DNA of 64,000 bases, from contig NZ_JBFDAE010000009.1 of NCBI RefSeq assembly GCF_040720935.1, positions 1 through 64,000 on the forward strand, in the 5' to 3' direction. How positions within the stretch are numbered: the stretch's first letter is position 1; each line of letters begins with the position of its first letter. Positions 1-7,795 of the stretch are shown here, piece by piece. Under the pieces are notes generated by a model, which was given only the letters and a program-made list of their open reading frames with translations, ran no database searches and was not told the DNA's origin. Origin of the DNA: Jejuia sp040720935. Its GTDB lineage: Bacteria; Bacteroidota; Bacteroidia; Flavobacteriales; Flavobacteriaceae. Position numbers and translations under genes: made by a program.

Positions 1-96
1 GTTTTGAAAGTTCTTCGTTGTGGTTATTTCTCCGCAAGATTGAAGTCCGATTAATATTAAAATAGATTGAAAAAATCTCGAAATTTGTTTTATCAT
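1..96 (-). CDS. Lipoprotein gene, 5' end only (runs off the window)
   Basis: An open frame starts at ATG 96-94 and reads leftward without a stop to the window edge (32 codons). It begins MIKQISRFF, followed by a hydrophobic stretch and a lipobox ending in LQSCG, so it looks like the start of a lipoprotein exported by the Sec system. It begins 35 bases from a large palindromic repeat (131-241), the same arrangement as the adhesin gene starting at 4237 beside a second copy. The product cannot be identified from so short a piece. Confidence 0.5.
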   Translation of the reverse strand, partial: MIKQISRFFQSILILIGLQSCGEITTTKNFQN

Positions 97-130
97 AGTT
101 TGTGTTCTTAAATTACTGCCAACGTGCCGC

Positions 131-241
131 GTGTAATGATAGTTGCGTGATTAAGCTACTAATTTAGCAAACAAAATCGAGCCAGAGAAAATTCCGCAGG
201 AATTTTCCAAAAAGTCACTAGCCGAGCAATTATTTTTACAC
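131..241. repeat. Palindromic repeat, copy A (attC-like structure)
   Basis: A 111-bp element whose ends are complementary (GTGTAA at 131-136, TTACAC at 236-241). It has subterminal arms AGTTGCGTG (141-149) and GAGCAATTA (224-232), and a central hairpin GAAAATTCC-gca-GGAATTTTC (187-207). Copy B at 4284-4392 has the same length, the same subterminal words and a central hairpin at the same place, but different hairpin sequence. Conservation of structure over sequence resembles an integron attC site, but canonical attC core boxes are not present. It is followed by GTTGTGTGCAGGTTT at 245-259. Confidence 0.65.
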
Positions 242-621
242 GTTGTTGTGTGCAGGTTTTCCAAGAGCCCCCAATTTGGCAAATATCCGTTGACCATCGG
301 GGCTGGCACAAGCTTATATTTTTTAACAATGCGGACAGGTACCATACCCTGTGCGCAAAGAGAATTGTTTAGAAGCCATAGCAGAAAAGCAACGGCCTTG
401 GCTTCTGGTCTAAAAATGCTATGTATTGAGCTTGCAGGACAAGTACCGGCCAAAAAAATATCCGTACTGGTGAGCGTTCAAGAGACCATAGCTGTGCACT
501 AAAAGCTGGCTATGCATTTTTAGCGCCATATCCCTAAAAAATATAAGTGACATTGGTGATGGGCACAGACCTTTTTTTCCACCTTTGCGGTATCCTCGGG
601 TCAGGGTTTCCTTATCGTCTC
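242..621. other. Stretch without recognisable gene between repeat copies
   Basis: About 380 bp bounded by the inverted 15-mers GTTGTGTGCAGGTTT (245-259) and its near-complement AAACTTGCACACAAC (622-636). Frames of 84 codons (248-502, plus) and 100 codons (151-453, minus) are open, but neither has a recognisable domain and the minus one reads through repeat copy A. I read the stretch as a decayed or non-coding cassette-like segment. Confidence 0.35.
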
Positions 622-679
622 AAACTTGCACACAACACCTGTATAACTACAATTCTAGACTATACAGTTGCTGTTATAT
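622..679. repeat. Shortened, inverted relative of the palindromic repeat (copy C)
   Basis: AAACTTGCACACAAC (622-636) is the inverse of the 15-mer that follows copy A (14 of 15 positions agree). Next comes a short hairpin-forming block with TATAAC (642-647) facing GTTATA (673-678). Read on the minus strand, it resembles the outer arms of copies A and B without the central hairpin. It lies 3 bp from the 3' end of the recombinase remnant. Confidence 0.4.
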
Positions 680-682
680 CGT

Positions 683-950
683 TTATGTCTGCAATGTAGT
701 ATTTTTCAATAAGCTATCCAAGGGGCTGGTAATGGTTTTGTTATTAATTTCGGTGGTTTTGGTATAAATTTCGGTGGTTTTTGGGGAGTTATGGCCCAGC
801 ATGTTTTGTAGGTGTCGCATGTTTATGTTGTTTTCAATACAATGTGCTGCAAATGAATGCCTGAGGGTGTGTACAGTTGCCCAATCTCCCATTTTGATAA
901 CCACTATCACGCTCAAACGTTTTAAACAGTGAGGTTACCGGTCATTGTTG
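683..950 (-). pseudogene. Tyrosine recombinase (integrase), C-terminal remnant
   Basis: The minus-strand frame ending at 683 encodes the C-terminal catalytic part of a XerC/D-type tyrosine recombinase. It contains HTLRHSFAAH (the HxxR box), LQNMLGHNSPKTTEIY with the LGH motif, and the nucleophilic Tyr in EIYTKT. The tail is NTTLQT. Only about 77 codons are open. Further upstream a shifted frame reads SLFKTFERD, which would fit the preceding helix, and then homology ends at ~950 where group II intron sequence begins. The first catalytic Arg and the rest of the protein are absent here. A matching N-terminal piece on the same strand lies at 4788-5066, so this may be one gene split by the intervening insert. 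Non-functional. Confidence 0.75.
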
Positions 951-1065
951 GATGTTTGCACAGAGCTCAACCCGTCTTTTTGCGAACCGCCGAGTACGAG
1001 ACCCGTACGCTCGGTGGTATGAGAGGCGCACTCTGTCAGTTTCTGGCAGAGCCTTCTACTCGATT
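951..1065 (+). mobile_element. Group II intron, 3' end remnant (domains V and VI)
   Basis: Positions 986-1018 fold as a domain V. ACCGCCGAG pairs with CTCGGTGGT, a two-base bulge CG lies at 1008-1009, the upper stem is TACG/CGTA and the loop is AGACC. A second hairpin follows (CTCTGTCAG 1031-1039 with CTGGCAGAG 1043-1051), then a tail TTCTACTCGAT. That tail suits domain VI, with a branch-point A about 7 bases from an intron end near 1064-1065. No reverse transcriptase/maturase frame or domains I-IV are present, so only the 3' tip remains. Its end falls 14 bp from the stop codon of the neighbouring adhesin gene. Assigned by structure and by resemblance to bacterial intron 3' ends. Confidence 0.6.
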
Positions 1066-1078
1066 GGCAACTGGCTTT

Positions 1079-4000
1079 CTATCTTTTCAATGAGAAATGT
1101 CCAGAAAAAGTTCGACCATTACCAAGGTTTGTTCTAAACCAATAATCATTTGACATCATTTGTTTGCCATTATAAAGTCCATTCCATCCTAACTCATTTG
1201 CTGATATTCTAGCTAATAATTTCCCGTATCTATCAAAAATTAATGTCGTTGAATTAGGGAAATGTGATATTCCTTTAATTTGCCAAAAATCATTATATCC
1301 ATCGTTATTTGGCGTAAAGAATTTTGGATAATCAATTATAATTACTTCATCTGAATTTTCTCCACAACCATCTTTGTCTCTTACAATTACTGTATATATT
1401 CCTCCTTGAATATTTGAGAAATAATTACTGTTTTTGTAATTAATTCCATCAATGGAGTATTCAAAATCTCCATCACCAGATGCAGTAATTTCAATATAAT
1501 TATTTCCTAATTCTCCATAGTTTACTTGTTGTATTTCTGGTAAGACAGAACGAATGAGGTTAAAATCAAAGGAATTTTCACAAGTAATACCATTTTCAAT
1601 TTGAGTAACGGTTAAAGTATAACTGCCCTCTTCAGTTATTTCTGCACCATTTGTACCTGAAATTAGAGTTCCATCTTCAAAGAACCAATTATATGAATTG
1701 TGACCAGCACTTATATTTAATGAAATTGATGGGTCTAAATTACAAATGAAGTATTCATCTTCTAAGTTAATTTCAGGTAATTCATTTACAATTAAGTTAA
1801 ATGATGTCTCAGAATAACATATTGGATTTGAGGCATCTTCAATTCTAATATTTATGGTTTGAGAAAAAGGTTCTGTGTTTTGGAAGATTGTGGGCAGAGG
1901 ACTGGGAAGGGGGTTATTATTGGAATCGAAGTACTGTATGGTTAATCCAGTTTGATTTCCAATAAGTTGTTGTTCTATAATCGATGTATTAAATTCGGCA
2001 TAACCATTCCCTTGGTCACATGCATACAAATTATTAGGTTGATTTATGTTGGGTTGTGTTACAGTTTGTAATTGCAAAGTCGTTTCAGCATAACAAGTTG
2101 TATTATTAGCAGTAACCCTTAGGGTTATTGATTCATTGAATGTATAGAAGTTCGTGTATGGGTTTGGCAAAGGATTTGGTAATTCATTACCTAACTGATC
2201 AAAATAGTTTACAGATATTCCAGTTTGCCCATTCAAAACTTGACTTTCAACATTTGAGGTATCAAAATGTTCTGAAATTCCATCATTATTATCGTCACAG
2301 CCATAAATTATTTGTAATTGATTTACTTCTGGTAAAGGATTTACTATTAAATCAAAAGTTCTTTCATTATAACAATTTGTATTTGGATTGGTTATTCTGG
2401 CCGTAATAGTTTCCTGATTAATGACAATATTTTGAACTGAATTAGGTAATGGATTAGGTAACTGTTGACCATTTTCGCGGAAAAATTCTATTATCATTCC
2501 AGGTTGATTGTCTGAAATAAGAATTTCAAGGTTACTAATATCAAACTCAGTTATGCCATCATAATTATCATCACAAGCATAAATATCATTAACTTCATTA
2601 ATTGGTGGAAGAGGGCTAACTATTAGGTCAAAAGTAATTTCTGTGATACAAGCTAAATTATTGCTGTTTGAAACTCTAGCTGTAATAGTTTCTTGCCCGA
2701 GGATAGAATTAGACATTGGATTTGGTAATGGGCTTGGTAGTTCAATTCCATTAGAATCAAAGTATTTAATTGTCAAGTCTGACAGATTTCCAATTAAATC
2801 ACTTTCTACTGTAGATGTGTCAAAAGTACTGGATATTTGGCTTCCAAAACTGTCTTCACAACTATATAAATTATCAATTTGATTAACTAAGGGAATGTCT
2901 GATACAATAATTTCAACCTCAATAGTATCGGTTTCACTTCCGCAGTTAACTGAAGCAGAAACATTGTAAGTCCCGGGACTAGTAAAAGTATGGCTGGGAT
3001 TAACTAATGAAGATGTATTGTCTAGACCCGAAGTCGGATCATCAAAATCCCACAATACAGAATCAAAACTACTATTTAATTGGAACTGGGTTACTTCGTT
3101 ATAACATGTGTTTAGAAATGTAATATTCCCTATTTCTGATGATATGTTATTTGATACAAATGTGGGTAATCCCAAAAAACTAGTTCTACCTTGAAGATAA
3201 ATATGGTTATATAAAAAGTTACACGATAAACCAACATTATCTGGATAGTCTATAACATCAAGATATTCACCATTAACTTTAGTTAAATATATTTTTCCAT
3301 CAGGCCCAAGTTGTAAGGAACCAAAAGATTCCCCAGAAGATGATATAAGAACTGCTTTTGAGTTCTCTATTTCAGCTTCTGTGCCTAGGCTAAGGTCAAA
3401 TTGGCACACTCCTTCGTAATAAGCTACATATAACAAATCACTATTTTGGGAAAACTCTACTCCGTATGAGTTTATATTTTGCAGTAATGTTATAGGGTTT
3501 GAGATTAGTCCTGTTACAGAATCAAAATTAAATAATTGAACTTCCCATCCATTAGCTAATGCTAATTTAGTTCCATCAGGGGATATCTTAATTTGACCAG
3601 AAAGTCTAGCTAGTGGTCCATTGTTAACACCTACTGTACTTATTATAGGATTAGGAATAACTCCTGAAGAATTTAATTCATAAGCTATAAACTCATTAGT
3701 GTTATATTTTTGACTAACTATCCAATATGAATCAGAATTTAGTTTTTTAAATGCTGTTACTTTTTCGGGAACTCTATCGTATAATAATATATTTTTAGTG
3801 GTTACGCCTCCAAGACCGCTATCCAAATTCATATCGACTAGCGAATATCTTAATCCTTTGTTTTCAAATTCATCTTGATCATCAACTGTAAAAATGTAAT
3901 AAACAAATTCATTTCCTGGCATAGGAACTATTATGGCGGAATGAGTACTTGAACTATCTCCAAATAGTCCTGTTCCATTTTGCATTATTTGATGATTCTT

Positions 4001-4237
4001 ATTATAAACTGTAACTCCATCAGTATAAAAAATTATATTACCACAATTATTTGAAATTGATGCGCAGCCTTCTCGTGTATATAATTGTCCATCAGTAATT
4101 GCAATAGGTGAGCCAGTACTAAAATCTAATCCAGCTCCAAATCCAAAATACCAAACATTAGCTTCATTTTGAGAATACGTAATTTGAAGATTCATTACTA
4201 TAGAGAAAAATAAAAAAATGATTTTTTTTTTAACCAC
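1079..4237 (-). CDS. Large secreted surface protein with PKD domain, four repeats and T9SS type B sorting domain
   Basis: 1052 residues, beginning with a Sec signal peptide (MVKKKIIFLFFSIVMN... to TYSQ). Residues ~25-370 look like a beta-propeller-type region (short motifs such as GQIKISPDGTKLALANG and GSLQLGPDGKIYL). A PKD-like domain follows (~375-445, DFDDPTSG and HTFTSPGTYNVS). Four repeats of ~92 residues (about 446-822) each contain an LYxCD-type start, a YFDxxGxxLPxPLPN core and an ETITxR strand. An Ig-like domain and a SprB-like segment (YTVIVRDKDGC) precede the C-terminal ~80 residues, FTPNNDGYND to GHFSLKR, a gliding-motility-associated type B sorting domain. The protein should be exported by T9SS and attached to the cell surface, probably as an adhesin. 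The gene is intact although surrounded by mobile-element debris. Confidence 0.9.
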   Translation of the reverse strand: MVKKKIIFLFFSIVMNLQITYSQNEANVWYFGFGAGLDFSTGSPIAITDGQLYTREGCASISNNCGNIIFYTDGVTVYNKNHQIMQNGTGLFGDSSSTHSAIIVPMPGNEFVYYIFTVDDQDEFENKGLRYSLVDMNLDSGLGGVTTKNILLYDRVPEKVTAFKKLNSDSYWIVSQKYNTNEFIAYELNSSGVIPNPIISTVGVNNGPLARLSGQIKISPDGTKLALANGWEVQLFNFDSVTGLISNPITLLQNINSYGVEFSQNSDLLYVAYYEGVCQFDLSLGTEAEIENSKAVLISSSGESFGSLQLGPDGKIYLTKVNGEYLDVIDYPDNVGLSCNFLYNHIYLQGRTSFLGLPTFVSNNISSEIGNITFLNTCYNEVTQFQLNSSFDSVLWDFDDPTSGLDNTSSLVNPSHTFTSPGTYNVSASVNCGSETDTIEVEIIVSDIPLVNQIDNLYSCEDSFGSQISSTFDTSTVESDLIGNLSDLTIKYFDSNGIELPSPLPNPMSNSILGQETITARVSNSNNLACITEITFDLIVSPLPPINEVNDIYACDDNYDGITEFDISNLEILISDNQPGMIIEFFRENGQQLPNPLPNSVQNIVINQETITARITNPNTNCYNERTFDLIVNPLPEVNQLQIIYGCDDNNDGISEHFDTSNVESQVLNGQTGISVNYFDQLGNELPNPLPNPYTNFYTFNESITLRVTANNTTCYAETTLQLQTVTQPNINQPNNLYACDQGNGYAEFNTSIIEQQLIGNQTGLTIQYFDSNNNPLPSPLPTIFQNTEPFSQTINIRIEDASNPICYSETSFNLIVNELPEINLEDEYFICNLDPSISLNISAGHNSYNWFFEDGTLISGTNGAEITEEGSYTLTVTQIENGITCENSFDFNLIRSVLPEIQQVNYGELGNNYIEITASGDGDFEYSIDGINYKNSNYFSNIQGGIYTVIVRDKDGCGENSDEVIIIDYPKFFTPNNDGYNDFWQIKGISHFPNSTTLIFDRYGKLLARISANELGWNGLYNGKQMMSNDYWFRTNLGNGRTFSGHFSLKR

Positions 4238-4283
4238 AGGTATTCGATAATTTAGTTAAATTCTTTTCAGCTTGTTGCGGTTA

Positions 4284-4392
4284 GGCTATGAGTAGTTGCG
4301 TGGGTTAGCACTTAACTTTTGCAAGTACACATCAAGCTGAAAATCCGTAAGGGTTTTCAGAAGTAAGCTAGAACAAGCAATTACTTATAGCC
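4284..4392. repeat. Palindromic repeat, copy B (attC-like structure)
   Basis: A 109-bp element with complementary ends GGCTAT (4284-4289) and ATAGCC (4387-4392). It shares the words AGTTGCGTG (4294-4302) and AAGCAATTA with copy A and has a central hairpin CTGAAAATCC-gtaa-GGGTTTTCAG (4337-4360). It lies 47 bp upstream of the adhesin start codon, as copy A lies 35 bp upstream of the lipoprotein gene at 96. GTTAGGC at 4280-4286 matches the GTTRRRY integron core consensus. Copy A lacks such a match, so this may be chance. Confidence 0.65.
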
Positions 4393-4447
4393 ATGTGCCT
4401 GTTGCACAACGTTTTGGTAAATATACCGAAATTTCTTATATTAACAT

Positions 4448-4752
4448 ATGCAAGGCAACAAGATATTTCAAGAAAAATTGTTCTACAATTTCCAGTTGAG
4501 CGCGCGAGTCCCGAGGGACAATTTTTACAGCAGGTTATCATCGGTTTTAGATCTGGAATTCCTCCGTAAAGAGGCAAAAGGTATTATGGTCCGTCAGGGC
4601 AAAACTGCATAGATCCCGTTATGTTCTTTAAGTTCTGCCTGGTGGGCTATCCGGAGAACATCATAAGCGACCTCAAGTTGATAGCCCATTGCAGCATGCG
4701 GTTGTACATCCTATTGTTTCTGGGCTATGACATCGATCAGGAACTACGGTGA
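4448..4752 (+). pseudogene. IS1182-type transposase, N-terminal remnant with frameshift
   Basis: From ATG 4448 the frame reads MQGNKIFQEKLFYNFQLSAR, then VPRDNFYSRLSSVLDLEF, to a stop TAG at 4610-4612. In the neighbouring frame it continues DPVMFFKFCLVGYPENIISD, then AHCSMRLYILLFLGYDIDQE, until TGA at 4750. These are the conserved N-terminal blocks of IS1182-family transposases (normally ~450-500 residues). The missing base just before DP is a frameshift, and the sequence after GYDIDQEL, where the family continues with the catalytic DDE part, is unrelated. This is a dead fragment of roughly the first 100 codons. No terminal inverted repeats were found. Confidence 0.75.
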
Positions 4753-4787
4753 GCAGGACGCGACACTATTAAAAAAAATCCCGACAT

Positions 4788-5066
4788 TTAATTTGAAGTT
4801 CGAGTTTTTCTGGGTATGTTTAGGTGTATTTGTTTACGGTCAATTTTTAAGTATTCAATCTTTAAGCCAATTAATTCACTTATTCGTAATCAAGCGGTAT
4901 ATATTAATGCCAGTATGGTTTTATGCTTTAAGTTTTGGATAACGCTCAACAAAACGTATCACTTCATTTTGAGATAATACATTAGGTAGCAATTTTGATG
5001 CTTTTGGGCGCGTTAGTTTTAAGTCTTCAATATGTGTTTTTGGATAATACACAATAAATAATTTTA
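4788..5066 (-). pseudogene. Tyrosine recombinase (integrase), N-proximal remnant
   Basis: The minus strand encodes the junction of the SAM-like and catalytic domains of a tyrosine recombinase, in two frames. First comes KLTRPKASKLLPNVLSQNEV, then, after a frameshift, NLKHKTILALIYTA-stop-LRISE, then IGLKIEYLKI and stop TAA at 4790-4788. The family motif at the stop is normally ...GLRISE, so an in-frame stop replaces the Gly just before the first catalytic Arg. Homology stops at ~5066 next to dnaG, so the first ~80 residues are lost. The missing C-terminal half has a counterpart at 683-950 on the same strand. ORF prediction misses this gene because of the lesions. Confidence 0.7.
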
Positions 5067-5098
5067 ACTTACTTTTACATACTCTTTATTTTTTTAAG

Positions 5099-7057
5099 TT
5101 GATAGCAGCATCTTCCATAGATCAAGTTTTTGAAACCGCCCGTGTAGAGGAGGTTATCGGCGATTTTGTGCAGCTCAAAAAAGCGGGTAGTAACTTTAAG
5201 GGTTTAAGCCCTTTTAGTGATGAGCGTTCGCCAAGTTTTATGGTGTCGCCAGTTAAGCAAATCTGGAAAGATTTCTCTACTGGAAAAGGAGGGACTGCCG
5301 TATCTTTTTTAATGGAACATGAGCATTTTACCTATCCTGAAGCGATTAGATATTTAGCAAAAAAATACAATATTGAATTAGAGGAAACCGAGCAGAGCAA
5401 TGAGCAAAAAGAAGCTGCCAACGAACGCGAAAGTATGTATTTGGTAAGCGAGTTTGCTAATAAATACTTTCAGAAAATATTACACAAAACCGACCAAGGG
5501 AAGTCCATTGGGTTAAGCTATTTTAAAGAGCGTGGTTTTACAGATGAAACGATAAAGAAATTCGACTTAGGCTATTCTTTAAATGAATGGCAAGCCTTTA
5601 CCGATGAAGCTCTAAAACAAGGCTATCAATTGGGTTTTTTGAGTAAAACGGGATTAACCATCGTAAAGGAAGATAAACGTTTCGATCGTTTTAAAGGGCG
5701 TGTCATGTTCCCCATAAAAAGTATGAGCGGTCGGGTGTTGGGTTTTGGCGGACGAATTTTAATAGCAGATAAAAAAGCAGCCAAATACTTAAATTCCCCC
5801 GAAAGTGAGCTCTACCATAAAAGTAAAGTGCTTTACGGTATCTATAACGCGAAACAGAGCATTGCAAAAGAGGATAATTGTTATTTGGTTGAAGGCTATA
5901 CCGATGTGATTCAGTTTCATCAAACTGGGATTAAAAATGTGGTGTCTTCCTCTGGAACAGCGTTGACTTCAGATCAAATTAGATTAATAAATCGTCTAAC
6001 AAAAAACATTACTGTGCTTTTTGACGGCGATGCAGCAGGGATGAGAGCATCATTGCGTGGGATAGATTTAATTTTGGAACAGGGCATGAACGTCAAGGTC
6101 TGTACATTTCCAGAAGGCGAGGACCCAGATAGTTTTGCGAAACAAAACACGCTTGAAGAATTAACGGTTTATCTTGAAGAAAATGCCAAGGATTTTATTC
6201 AATTTAAGGCATCGGTTCTATATGAGGATTCTAAAAACGATCCTATAAAAAAAGCGGAGACCATTAGGGATATTGTAAACAGTATTTCTAAAATTCCAGA
6301 TACGATAAAGAAGGAAATCTATATTCAGGAATGTGCGCGAATTATGGATATTAGTGAGCAGGTACTGTTCAGTACTTTAGCACAGATCAATAAAAAAGAA
6401 ATTCAAGAAGAACATAAAAAGTTTAAGAACGAACAAAAAAGCTTTGAGGTTATAAAACATGAGCAGCCAGTTAAAAAGGTGGACGTTCAGTATATCTTAG
6501 AGCGCAAAATAATAGAAATACTGTTACTCTACGGAAATAAAATACAGGATTTTGAAGATTTAGTTTTAAAAGAAAGTGCTAGCGGAGAACTTATTTTAGA
6601 ACCCGTAATACATAAAGCCAAAGTGTTTGAGAAAATATATTTGGATTTACAGGATGATGAAATGGAATTTTCAAATCCGCAATTTAAGGATCTGTATTAT
6701 ACAATTATTGACAAGCTGAACCAAAGCTCGGAATTTGAGTTGAAAAACTTCATAAATACAGTCGATGCCAATACAGCCAATGAAATAACCACCATCTTAA
6801 TGGAAGATGAGCGGTATGCATTAGATGATTGGCATCGCATGAATATTTTTCCGAAAGAGAAAACTCAAAGCATAGCACAGCTAGTTAGCGAAACCATTTT
6901 AAGTCTTCGTTGTTTTTTAATTGAACAAAAAGTCATTGAGTTCAAACAAAAAACATTGGAACACAAATCTGAAATTAACAAATCTGTATTAGAAGAAGTA
7001 AAAGATTACTCTAGCTTAAAGATGCTATTATCAAGAAAACTTAGTCGGGTACTATAA
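5099..7057 (+). CDS. dnaG: DNA primase DnaG (zinc-ligand-less)
   Basis: 652 residues, the normal length for DnaG, which lays RNA primers at the replication fork. The start is TTG at 5099, because no ATG precedes the conserved IDQVFETARVEEVIGDFVQL segment. The N-terminal CHC2-type domain is recognisable (LSPFSDERSPSF, KQIWKDFSTGKGG) but the four positions that bind zinc in E. coli primase are Ser37, Ser40, Asp58 and Thr61, so no zinc can be held there. The TOPRIM catalytic core follows (EGYTDVI and DGDAAGMRA, roughly residues 260-345), then the helicase-interacting C-terminus. The last 6 bp overlap the convergent response-regulator gene. A -10-type promoter was not identified. The upstream 300 bp is integrase and IS debris, which may have replaced the native upstream region. 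Confidence 0.95.
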   Translation: MIAASSIDQVFETARVEEVIGDFVQLKKAGSNFKGLSPFSDERSPSFMVSPVKQIWKDFSTGKGGTAVSFLMEHEHFTYPEAIRYLAKKYNIELEETEQSNEQKEAANERESMYLVSEFANKYFQKILHKTDQGKSIGLSYFKERGFTDETIKKFDLGYSLNEWQAFTDEALKQGYQLGFLSKTGLTIVKEDKRFDRFKGRVMFPIKSMSGRVLGFGGRILIADKKAAKYLNSPESELYHKSKVLYGIYNAKQSIAKEDNCYLVEGYTDVIQFHQTGIKNVVSSSGTALTSDQIRLINRLTKNITVLFDGDAAGMRASLRGIDLILEQGMNVKVCTFPEGEDPDSFAKQNTLEELTVYLEENAKDFIQFKASVLYEDSKNDPIKKAETIRDIVNSISKIPDTIKKEIYIQECARIMDISEQVLFSTLAQINKKEIQEEHKKFKNEQKSFEVIKHEQPVKKVDVQYILERKIIEILLLYGNKIQDFEDLVLKESASGELILEPVIHKAKVFEKIYLDLQDDEMEFSNPQFKDLYYTIIDKLNQSSEFELKNFINTVDANTANEITTILMEDERYALDDWHRMNIFPKEKTQSIAQLVSETILSLRCFLIEQKVIEFKQKTLEHKSEINKSVLEEVKDYSSLKMLLSRKLSRVL

Positions 7058-7678
7058 GTCCAAAAACTTCGCTTGATTTACCAAGTCAACCATATTGTCA
7101 ACTTTTAGTTTTTTCATCAAACGCGCTTTGTAAGTACTTACGGTTTTTTCGTTGATATCCAGTTCCTTAGAAACTTCTTTGTTTTTTCTTCCGATAGCCA
7201 AAAGTTTTAAAACTTCAGTTTCTCTAGTAGATAATTTCTTAAAGAATGTACCGTTTTTGTTAACTCTATTGCCAAAAGCCAATTCTTGAGTTAACGCATT
7301 GCTTAAATGGATACCTCCATCATGTACTTTTAAAACTGCTTCGTTAACAGTAATAATGTTTTCAAGTTTAGAAATGTAACCAGCGGCACCAGCTTTAATA
7401 GAATTAAAACCATAAACGTTTTCTGGTTGGGCACTAAACATTAGTGCTTTTACATCAGGAAAGTCTGATTTTAAATGTCTTAAAACGGTAAGTCCGTTTA
7501 ATTTCGGTAAATCAATTTCAGAAAGAAGTACATCTACTTTTTCTTTTTTAAGGAATTCTAAAATGGCTTCGCCATTGTCAACATTACCAACAATTTTCAC
7601 ATCAGAAGAAGCTGAAAACAAATGTTCTAATCCTTTTCTAACGATTGGGTGAGGGTCTGCTATTAATAATTTAATCAT
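7052..7678 (-). CDS. NarL/FixJ-family response regulator with Glu at the phospho-acceptor site
   Basis: 208 residues, with an N-terminal receiver domain (1-120) and a C-terminal LuxR-type helix-turn-helix (LSTRETEVLKLLAIGRKNKE, then NEKTVSTYKARLMKKL, about 147-200). It should bind DNA as a dimer and control transcription. The receiver is atypical. The usual acidic pair near the N-terminus is Asp8-Pro9, and the residue aligned with the phospho-accepting Asp is Glu54 (LLSEIDLP). Glu there often mimics phosphorylation, so the protein may not need a kinase. Lys104 and the switch Ser are kept. It is convergent with dnaG, overlapping it by 6 bp, and no histidine kinase gene is adjacent. Confidence 0.85.
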   Translation of the reverse strand: MIKLLIADPHPIVRKGLEHLFSASSDVKIVGNVDNGEAILEFLKKEKVDVLLSEIDLPKLNGLTVLRHLKSDFPDVKALMFSAQPENVYGFNSIKAGAAGYISKLENIITVNEAVLKVHDGGIHLSNALTQELAFGNRVNKNGTFFKKLSTRETEVLKLLAIGRKNKEVSKELDINEKTVSTYKARLMKKLKVDNMVDLVNQAKFLDL

Positions 7679-7795
7679 AATTCTTAGGGTATTAATTTCT
7701 ATTATTATATGATATTGTTAGTTTTGAGAGTACCATAACCCTAATAGAAAATTCTAATGTGTAAAAGTACTAAATTTTTAGTGATAATGCAATGC

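Noticed and set aside
151..453. 100-codon minus-strand frame
   Set aside because: Runs through palindromic repeat copy A, and codon use and composition do not look like a protein.
248..502. 84-codon plus-strand frame in the gene-poor region
   Set aside because: No recognisable domain, no leader structure, and it lies between repeat arms; treated as non-coding.
952..1137. 61-codon frame over the intron tip
   Set aside because: Covers the domain V/VI structure and the antisense of the adhesin end; a shadow.
4280..4392. Canonical integron attC site
   Set aside because: One GTTRRRY word is found in copy B, but no paired RYYYAAC and no equivalent in copy A; called attC-like only in structure.
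4727..4942. 71-codon plus-strand frame
   Set aside because: Antisense to the recombinase remnant, which shows family motifs on the minus strand.
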